From Hyposmocoma kahamanoa (Eukaryota > Arthropoda > Insecta > Lepidoptera > Cosmopterigidae), in the NCBI RefSeq assembly GCF_003589595.1, contig NW_020656077.1:4771538-4835537 (forward strand): a DNA stretch of 64,000 bases, in the 5' to 3' direction. The notes below the pieces were generated by a model, which ran no database searches, had not been told where the DNA came from, and worked only from the letters and a program-made list of their open reading frames with translations. A program made the position numbers and the translations under genes. This document shows positions 55,513 to 64,000 of the stretch, piece by piece (position 1 is the first letter of the stretch; each line of letters begins with the position of its first letter).

Positions 55513-57240
55513 GTTAAAGTTTTGTTTCAACTTTCTTGTTAGGTATTTCAAAGTGATCAACGCCAATAACTCTAATCCAAAACATCCACTATTATATTTA
55601 TTATTATTATTGTATTGCATATAGTAGCAGTATCTGCTCTGTAACTTAAATACTGTAGCGGACTGTACCAGCTGGTTCGGGGGGTGCTATCAAAGCGTGA
55701 GCAAGACCAAAGGAAATGGACTTAACAGTTTAATATAGTGCAACGCGCCGCTATCAACCAAAACTGAACAATAGTAAAGGCGTCAAAAACACGTTTAAAT
55801 TTAGAATTTAAACTTAAAACTAAACTTAAAAAAAAAACAATATAAAATATATGTGCAAGAAAGATTTGTAGCGACTGCTACGATTCGGTACAAATGCACA
55901 TTATTAAATTTCGATGCATCGAGGTAACGTGGGATATTTTATTTCACCGATGGCTAGTCAGAGACCTCAATTGAAGTTTTGTCCACTTGTTCGCTGTTAA
56001 CCCTCGCATAACTCGAGCCAACAATAATAATTTCCTGTCCCTAGTACAATAAGTCATTCATTAGCCTTAATTTATTCTCCTTGCACTCACCTCACATTCA
56101 CAATTTAAAATATTACATTCCCAGTGTTCCCGCCACTTGTCGCACACGTCGCTGCGTGCGCTCTAGAAAATTGAAAATACGCTAAATTAAGCTAGCAATG
56201 TAAAGTGCCCTTTACGGTCGGGTCTGTTGTTCGGGCGCTGGCTTGATTGGTATGGCTTCTGTGACACGGCTGCCTGCGCGGTGACGTCACCGTGTAACCG
56301 GACCGAGCGGCGGCGGTTGGCCGCCACGCGGATAGGCACGGACACGCTTGTTCAATTCAAAATTTAAACGAAAAACCGTCAACCTCAACAAATAAATGTA
56401 GGAAGAATTTGTATGCGTGTGCGCATCCTACTTTGCTATTCAAACAGTATTCTCAGGTCGATTGTTATCCACGCTTGTCCTGTGGCCGTTATCGATTTAG
56501 TGATAACAAACGTAGCCCATGTCGATTGCGCAACACCACCAACTTACGCGAGTAAATTTTTCTGACAATCATGATTTTCTGATTACTCCTCGTTTTAATT
56601 CGATGGTCATAATTTGTATAAACATCCTAACGTTAAGTTTTGACAACGCGGCTAAGATATTTTCGTTACCCTCTTGACTAATTTTGGAATGGAAACTCAG
56701 TTGCTCTAACTAAATCTTACACGCCTAAATGGATGTCCTTCTCTTTTTTCTTGTACAGTAAGACATGTTCAAAGTATTGTTGTTTTATAATATATTCCTC
56801 CCCAAAATGAGAAAGTGTGCGTTTATCGGAAATGTTACTTTCAGTGAGCTTGATAGCAACAACTGAGGCCTGAATGTAAATTTGTAATCATTCAAACTTA
56901 ACTACCGCGTTTGCGTTAAGATTTTTATTTGGATATTAATCACATGATTATTAGGTTTAAATGAAAATCTTTGTAAACGCCATAGTTAAGATAACATATT
57001 TGAAAACTTACTCTAAATCCCCAGGCATATATACGATCCGATCAGGTTAAAGTAATATTATTAAATATTAATACGCGCGAGACGACGCAACTGTCGCGCT
57101 ATACAATCGCAGGTAATAATCTATCGATGGCATGTAATTCGATCACGCTGTCTTCGCAGCCGCTGTCAACTTAAGTAGACACCTAATGGAAATCCTATGT
57201 TTTGTTCCTAAGGGAATCACCACACCTATTGATACGGAAT
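55513..57240 (+). other. Intron sequence with a GC-rich patch
   Basis: AT-rich except for 56130-56350, which is CG-rich. No exon with a matching phase-1 acceptor that I can support. Confidence 0.45.
56279..56292. promoter_or_regulatory. CRE-type palindrome in a GC-rich patch
   Basis: Perfect 14-bp palindrome CGGTGACGTCACCG containing the full CREB/ATF site TGACGTCA (56282-56289), within the CG-rich stretch 56130-56350 of the long intron. Could mark an internal promoter or enhancer; function is inferred from motif and context only. Confidence 0.45.
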
Positions 57241-57640
57241 TGCATTAAGCCGGTCAGAAAAAGTCCATGCGATTAGAGCGAAAAAGACGATTCGTTCCGG
57301 TTCCGCTCCGACCGCCGATGAAACCACAATGTTCATTTACCCCCTCGTGGTGATTGCATACAACTACGAGCCCCTCAGGGAACACCACCACAGGGGACCC
57401 ATCGGCCAAGGGAAGTCCTCAACGACCCTGACGACCCTATCACTCTCGCTACTTTAAAGGCCAACCAGATCGCTAATCATTTCATCTGTACACGCACCAA
57501 CCGTCTCCGCCGGCGAGGTCGCAGGAGGTTCCAGCACGTACACTAGTAGATTCTCTGCTATAGCACGCCTTTCTGGTGGAAGTCCCCAGTAGCGCCCTGA
57601 GCCGAAGTCCGTGCCTACTTGGGCGCCCTGAAGCCTGCTA
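57241..57640. repeat. Degenerate GC-richer stretch with a CCGGTC-family end
   Basis: Begins TTAAGCCGGTCAGAAAAAGT and GAGCGAAAAAGACG, similar to the element at 44014-44131, then continues as non-coding GC-richer DNA. The remainder is unclassified. Confidence 0.4.
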
Positions 57641-57857
57641 CTTAGTTTTAACTTTAATTTTTAGTTTATCTTTCGGACTATGAGTCAAATCCATCAGCGG
57701 TCAACTACAAAATGTCCTTCACGAAAAAAAGTTATTTTCGCTCTTTTACATGGACATATCTGAAATCACACATCTGAAAGGCTTAATGCGATGTCGTCTC
57801 GAAAGGTGGGGTGACTCCGTAAGTAGACAAAGCATTGATCGTGTACTTTTAGTTTTT

Positions 57858-58142
57858 GTTAACCGACTTCAAAAAAGTAAGAGTTCTCAATTCGACTGTA
57901 TTTTTTTGTGTGTATGTTACGCGATTTCTTGGTCTTGACTATTTTGATGATTCTTTTTTTGTTAGAAAAAGGGTATGTACCTCGGTATTGGCCTCATTTG
58001 AATTTGAAAAATATTCCACCATTTAATATGGTGGCAAACTAGGTCATGAATCCTGTTTCGCACACTTTCCTATAATCGATTTCAATAAAACTTGGCAAAT
58101 AGATGTACTCTTACGACGAACTTTTGAGATCGGTTTTTTTAT
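57858..58142 (+). repeat. Dispersed repeat E, copy E2
   Basis: AACCGACTTCAAAAAAGTAA, GTTCTCAATTCGACTG, TTGAATTTGAAAAATATTCC, ACTTGGCAAATAGATGTA, GAGATCGGTTTTTTTA, in the same order and strand as E1. Confidence 0.65.
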
Positions 58143-59043
58143 AAGAAGTTATTTTATTCATTCTTGAATTTTCGTGCATACGTGCACAGATTGTAATCTA
58201 TTTAAAAAAAAAGCCACGCTTCAAATGATATTGTAACGTTTCCCATTTCCTCAATTGGCCATTACATTTTACTACCTCGGAAATGTTAGAGAAAAATGTT
58301 AAGAGAAAACAAGGGGATATTACCTGTATCCAACTTGATAAGGTAAACTGCTTGCCTGTGAATTTGTTACCTTCATTGCTTAATTCTAATATAATAATAA
58401 TAATAATTTTTATTTATCTAAAGTCCTACATATGGCATCGCTGTCGATTAGACACGAGTTGGAGGAAATCCATTGGGACAAGTTGCAACGGAAGTAAGTT
58501 TTTGAAAACTTATCTTGGGTCTCGGATGTATCTACAGTATTGAATGGGGCAAGACCAAGTTTACTTAAAAAATCTGTTGGAATTGGCTAGCATCCTGATT
58601 GCGACTGTAGTCCACGGAATAACTGACGATCAACTCGTAAAAGAAATAACTTCTTCCCTATTTCCTAGAAACCGCAAAGTTAAGGTCAACTACAAGCAAT
58701 CGATCAAATGAATTTTTCGATTCTGATAATATATTTGACATCACACGAACAGGGTAATTACACCATCTGTGTAAGACAATAGATCCCTATTAGAGGTACA
58801 TCGGAGCTATGTGCCCCTGGGGGCAGGTCAAGGTAATAAACCGAAAGTTGCCGAAACCCTTCCAACTGTTGATACAACAAGCGTTTCCTCAAACAGATCT
58901 TATTGCAATCGAAAAAAGGGACGCTTTTATTGTCTCCTTTCGATTGAAGTTTCCATTTGATTTTTGTCGTAAAACTGCTATGACACCAAGCGCTTATAAC
59001 GCCCTATTCTTCCTTTACTTTCATTTTACAGAACGCAATGGCA
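58143..59043 (+). other. Intron; nothing recognised
   Basis: AT-rich with a short (AAT)n run near 58390-58408. Confidence 0.45.
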
Positions 59044-59251
59044 CAATCGCAAAGATCTTAGGAGCATTGCCACTGTGCCCGTCGGCCAAGTTGACAAGTC
59101 CCATGTGCCTGTAATTTCACCAGCCATCTTACCCTTCAGAACCGGGACACGATAATGCTGACATTACTACTTTGTGGCAGAAATATATAAGGTGGCAGTT
59201 CTTCCCTGGACGAACTCTTTCGCAAGGGGCTCTACTGCTACTAAGCTGTTT
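59044..59251 (-). mobile_element. SINE-like family C, copy 11
   Basis: From AATCGCAAAGATCTTAGGAG to GGACGAACTCTTTCGCAAGG and CTCTACTGCTACTAA; lacks the terminal third. Confidence 0.68.
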
Positions 59252-61288
59252 GTAACGACATAATTTAGGATGTTTTCTGCGCAGTCTTTTCATTTCTTCA
59301 TTTTGTCGCTGTGTGGAGAGCAATTTGGGGCTTCCGCTATTTCTTAGTGAGTAAACGTTAAATATTTGTTTTACCATTTACCATAATTAAACCATAGCAC
59401 AATACATCCCTATTAAACGATCATCGGTATTATTCCCATGGGCATCGTTTCGACAAAGAGCACAGCCGTTACTCGTTCAAAAATAAACACCGGTGGTTAC
59501 AGGATTGCTTTAAGTGACAAAATTCTAATTGGTTCTTTGCGAAGAAAGTGCTAAGGGAATAATGTTAAATAAAATTTGATTTTAATTAGCTTAACGTTTA
59601 CGTTATTTTGCCAGAGCCGATTCGACGCGGCGTCTGTCTGCGTGTGGAATTTGCGCGCTTAAAATTAATATGAATAAATTAAGAACATTTGACACAGGTC
59701 CAACGTTGACAAGCGCCCGATGGCGACTGACGGTGCAGCGGATGGCGCGGCGTGTCATTAAACCTCTAGACAATTTGCAATTTAATAAGTATAGGGCTTC
59801 AGTTGAAAACTAAAATTTAGCTGGTTCTCTATAGTAGGTATTTAAAGTGACTCATCACCATCTAAGTATTATGTGCAAACTTTCAGTTTAACCTGTTTTC
59901 AGGATTTTATATGATCGGGTAAGGTACATTCTATCGTGTAAAAAATAGCGCGTTCTTTAGGTAATATCCTTAGGTGTATCGTATATATTTTGTAAGACCG
60001 TTATTTAATACTAAATACTAGTATATTGTCGTTGTATATTAATACTAATAATAGAATTTCATCTAGCAAAACAGCTTTTCCCGCTTATCCTCCGGCGACG
60101 CGTGACGCGCCGTTAAAGTTGGGCAAACAGTTAGATAGGGTAAGACGTGAAACGCGCGTGATCATTGTAACGGCATCCGATAACTTCCGATTGCTACTGC
60201 TCTTACAATGGAGCCTTAATGTGACAAGTGCGGAGTGTTCAAACGACCGCCTTCACGGTTCAGAGCAGATATTTAATTTTAGAAAAGGAAACCTGAAGCT
60301 AGGGAGACGAGGCGACATTTTTGTTAATACATCAAAATCTGTGAAATAAAAAAATGTACTTAACCATTACCACTAAAGAATTGTTCCGACAATAAAGCAG
60401 TGGCAAGCGCAGTGTTGTATCAATATAATGAAGATCATCTAATGCCCTTGTTAAGTTAACCCGCGCGGCCACCGCTTCACAATGAGCGGCAGCATTTGCG
60501 CACTCGATGATTGCTTATTGTACACCGCTACAATACCCAATCAACGTACTTCATTTTGTCAGAACACCATTTCAGAGCTTTGCTTCTCACCGACAACCGC
60601 TATAAGAAATATACTAAAACTTCACTTTGCACATGTTACAAGAAAAAATGTACGATAAGAGTACTTCATAGCGGTGTAACCTGGAGGTCTACCACGAAAC
60701 ACGAAGCGACGATCGGAGATCGTGTTGTGACATAAGTATTTGTACCTTATTATATTATTATATTATCTATTATCCGAAACGTCAAATGACAGCTGTCGTA
60801 TCTAATTTAGACATTACTTTCAAAGTAAAACTGTCATTTATGTAGTAGACTTCCTTTTCATACCAACGTTTTAATTTTTCAATATTCAAATATTTCACGA
60901 AGCGAAACAAAACACTGTTTAATGAAGGTATTGCCTAAAGTGCAGCGTCGTTTTGTTAATATTGAGTATTAACAGCTGAAATCGAAATCTAAATTCTATT
61001 CACGACTGTCATCATCCTAAATTCCCCGTTCGTCTTCCTTTTATACACGGATATTTCGCTCAGACCCATAAATGGCACCATTAAAAAGCTAAGATCGGGG
61101 AAAACGGAGCTACTTAAATATACTTTGCACGAATGCGCAAATTGATATAAAAATACTTCATCTTTTGATATCTGCTCGGGTAGGGTAGAGTTGGTTACAG
61201 GAGACGCGCTATTTTATTGCGGCACACGACGTTTTGCGGTAAATCTAGTACGTGCACTCGTGCTGATTTTACCTACAAAGGCTCACTA
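59252..61288 (+). other. Intron; nothing recognised
   Basis: Some open frames exist (for example 60026-60349), but they show no domain and no splice-site or composition support. Confidence 0.45.
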
Positions 61289-61291
61289 TTA

Positions 61292-61681
61292 GAGCTGTTA
61301 CACACGGCGACTTAAGCAGCGATTCAGTCCTGAGGCAATGGTGATGCAGTCGCTAATCGTCTATCTTTACGCACAGGCGCGACTTACATTTAATAAAATC
61401 TCAGTTATGACTGGTAATGACAAGAAAGAAGGCAATACCATGTTTGAATAAACCGGTTTTTATTAAAAACCTATGTTTGTAGAACGCAAAACTGCGCTGA
61501 GCTAGTACTCCTAAGTGGTCATACACGCTTAAGCAACGATACAATAACTTGACGAGTCTGCATCGATGCCGCGCCGTCCCGCGTCTACATCGATGCAACC
61601 GCCTATATCGTAAGATAGTGTGAAGTGGAAGTGCAATCACGCGTTTGTATCGTTGCCAAAAGTCGCGGTGTGTAACAGCTC
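61292..61681. mobile_element. MITE O with TTA target duplication
   Basis: 390 bp. Left GAGCTGTTACACACGGCGAC, right complement GAGCTGTTACACACCGCGAC, one mismatch in 20. TTA on both sides (61289-61291, 61682-61684), fitting PIF/Harbinger-type insertion. The interior contains a second inverted motif set (TTAAGCAACGATAC and complements) and no coding sequence. Confidence 0.8.
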
Positions 61682-61684
61682 TTA

Positions 61685-62954
61685 TATTCTCCAAGTAGGT
61701 ACCTACGTCTTTAAGTGTAAAATAGACTTTCATTGTGTAAAGAAGAGATCACACTTTGCTAGTACCAATTGTATGTTTGATCTAAATCAGTTAAAAGCTG
61801 CCAATGTTTCTAGAAATACGACCGTTATATGAAATAGATTCAAAATTCGCTGAAAAATTTCGAGGTATCCGAATGAAGTTCTACAGGTCGTCACACGGCT
61901 ATGCGACACAGAGGGAAAGTACTTTAAATGTTGTACGTAGAATATTTTGCTTCACGACACATTTTATTTTAAAAATGTTACTTGGTTCATCTGAGAATCG
62001 AACGGACGAAATGTGAAAAAAAAAAATTTTTACACTATACGTGTATACACGTTACATTATAAAATGAAAAAAATGTCTGTCACTTCACGATTACAAGCGC
62101 ATTTGTGGAACAAAATGCCGCTCCACATTTTAGCAAATGAAATAATCTTGACCGTCGAAGTAAACTCGTTGCTTTTGCAAAAACCTTGAAGAGCCCTGAA
62201 AAATAGTACTTGCGTTTTGAAACTTAATAAAAAATACTTTTTTAAATCACGAAGTGAAAAGGATTAAACGGATAAGAAGTTCACTAGTAACGGCGACGCT
62301 GTTTTCAACGCGTCATAGATATTTTCGCATGTTTAGAAATGAGAAACTAAAATTTAATGTAAATTAAAGCCAAAGTGGACTTAGAGGAACTTCTCGAAAA
62401 GACTCGAAGATACGTCGCATCGATTATATTGTCTATATAGGTATTTCAACTTTACCCTCTTAAATTTTCTTCAAAACTTTTCAGTCTCCATATTAAATCC
62501 GCGGTTTTCGAGCAGACATCGAAATAACGTACAGTAATTTCGTAATGATGACTGCGCGTAAGTTCAAATCTACATACGAACTTTTAAGAAGCAATCAAAA
62601 CTTCACTCAGACATGAAACAGCCATTAAGTAGTTCCACTTGTAACATAACTCATCCTCAGTAAACGGCGTGATCCGCTCAATTAAGGACCAGGCCCCATA
62701 TGGCGCCACGCAAGTGCCAGGACGATTTACACTTGTTTTTTCAGCGACACGCGTTTTACTCACGCGTGTCAAACACGTGTTTGTTTCCCTATGACTTGTT
62801 ATGAAACCCCCTGCACCTCTTCGCCTCCATCCATATCGTCGCCCGCAGGCCTGTTGACAACGATCCAAATGTGGACACCACCCGCCATGCCCACTGTCCT
62901 TGCTTTTGAGCGTGTGTTGCTTTATGTATAAGTGTGCGTGACCACAAAAAACTG
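61685..62954 (+). other. Intron; short palindromes only
   Basis: Contains the 12-bp palindrome AAACACGTGTTT (62771-62782, core E-box CACGTG) close to a GACACGCG..CGCGTGTC inverted pair (about 62744-62770). Confidence 0.45.
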
Positions 62955-63075
62955 AACCTTAGGAGCAGTAGCTCTGTGCAGTTTTGCGTTTTCCAAAGAT
63001 AGCTTTTTAATAAAGCCGGTTTATTCAAACATGGAATTGCCTTGTCATTAACTAAGGTTTTATTAAATTTAATTT
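62955..63075. repeat. Inverted, diverged partial copy of MITE O interior
   Basis: The complement aligns with 61386-61525: CCATGTTTGAATAAACCGG, TTTATTAAAAA.CTAT, AACGCAAAACTGC and GAGCTA..GCTCCTAA are shared. Terminal repeats were not found here. Confidence 0.65.
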
Positions 63076-64000
63076 CCGTTGTCGAGTTAGATTACTAGGT
63101 GCTTTACAATGAGACGATTTGTTACAAAGTTAGTGCTAAATTAAAAGTAGCAAGAGAATACGTACGAAACAGCAGTAATTTGCACGACATGAAATGGTAC
63201 GAACTGCGGTGTGTGACTCCAGACAATAGTGAACAATGTCTAGTAGAATCATATTTCAAGTTGGCGCTCCTGCTCTGACACCCTCTACGAACCTTGTTTT
63301 TGACAGCCGTTTACCATTATCAAATTATGTCAAGCGCCTATGTCACTCAGATGACATATACGTATTTAATAAATGTATTATAATAAACTGACCGAATCCA
63401 AAATTGTTGTCATTATGCAAATGCTGGCCGTTCCATTAACGTTCTACAATATCGTAATGTTATAAGTAGGTGCGAAGCGTTGTCGGTGCCAAAGAAGTTA
63501 TACGACATGAGTTATAGTGCGAATATCTTGGAAATGAATTAAATTAAACCATTGAAATGTGACGTATACTAACAAAACTTGTGGTGAAAGAGTTTTGAGC
63601 CATCTTTACAACTTTGAAACTTCTTAGTGAGAGCTATTTTACGAACTGTTTTATTCTAAATATACAATGGTTTGTTGTAGTTTATTTCTCAAAACTGTTG
63701 CAAAGTTAAAAATAAGCTAAGTCAAAAACTTAACCGCTAAAACGTCAATGATAGAGCACAAGAAAGGAAATTTAAATTAATAAAGTAAGTAGAACAATTT
63801 GGGACGCAAAAAACACACCCGAACCCAATGATGGCTACACTAGCTAAACGGAACCTACTAGCATATTTGACCTGGGTTTTTTCTCGCCGCGCCGTCGCCG
63901 TCACGCCGCCAGAGTGCCGACGAAAAAGAACTATGATGCAATTACAGGAAATAAACCGACAATACGGAGGGTTTCTGGGAATGTAACAAAGGTTCGAAAG
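63076..64000 (+). other. Intron to window end; nothing recognised
   Basis: AT-rich with a CG-rich patch near 63885-63925. The next exon of the second gene must lie beyond 64000 or is too short to recognise. Confidence 0.45.

Noticed and set aside
55640..55860. Possible LTR retrotransposon piece (GGTTCGGGGGGTGCTATC and repeated TGTAGCG motifs)
   Set aside because: No paired long terminal repeats, primer-binding site or coding sequence could be shown.
60026..60349. 107-codon plus-strand open frame as a possible exon of the second gene
   Set aside because: No recognisable domain, no supported splice sites in the required phase, ordinary intron composition.
1..64000. CRISPR arrays, bacterial operons, ribosome binding sites
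   Set aside because: The DNA is eukaryotic (spliced exons, SINEs, LINEs, poly(A) signals); no spaced direct-repeat array was seen.

Overview
This is eukaryotic, intron-rich, AT-rich DNA from an insect, most likely a moth or butterfly. The inference rests on the repeats: a cecropia-type mariner, a Tc1 element, tRNA-derived SINEs, RTE- and CR1/Jockey-type LINE pieces, and a LINE 3' tail with AGTCAAAGTCAAAG-type sequence of the kind common in Lepidoptera. The order was judged from memory of families, without a database search.

Layout. 1-32.5 kb holds no host gene I can support; it is a mosaic of transposable elements and featureless AT-rich DNA. Landmarks are an intact mariner (11839-13124, minus), a frameshifted Jockey/CR1-like LINE (about 19504-22790, minus) ending at a CAT microsatellite, and many short elements. 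Three short-element families recur. Family B (hAT-like MITE) has 5 copies, four with perfect 8-bp target duplications. Family C (about 275 bp, A-tailed, SINE-like) has about 12 copies. Family D (tRNA-derived SINE) has 6 copies.

32.65-51.2 kb, plus strand: one complete gene in 11 coding exons, which I assembled from splice sites and reading phase. It encodes a 524-residue secreted spondin-1-like protein: signal peptide, reeler domain, spondin_N domain and one thrombospondin type 1 repeat. All exon phases join without a break. Its introns carry an intact Tc1 element (39204-40834), MITEs and SINEs.

51.5-64 kb, plus strand: a second gene begins about 750 bp after the spondin stop codon. Only its first coding exon (51998-52088, a signal peptide plus a few residues) is recognisable. 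The rest of the window is apparently its long first intron, with a GC-rich patch holding a CRE-like palindrome, LINE and SINE fragments and a MITE with TTA target duplication.

The two host genes both encode secretory-pathway proteins and sit head to tail; nothing in the sequence shows that they work together. The transposases are self-contained. I found no clearly new biochemical system. The most useful observations are the well-bounded MITE families, the two intact transposases, the short single-repeat spondin, and several near-perfect hairpins.
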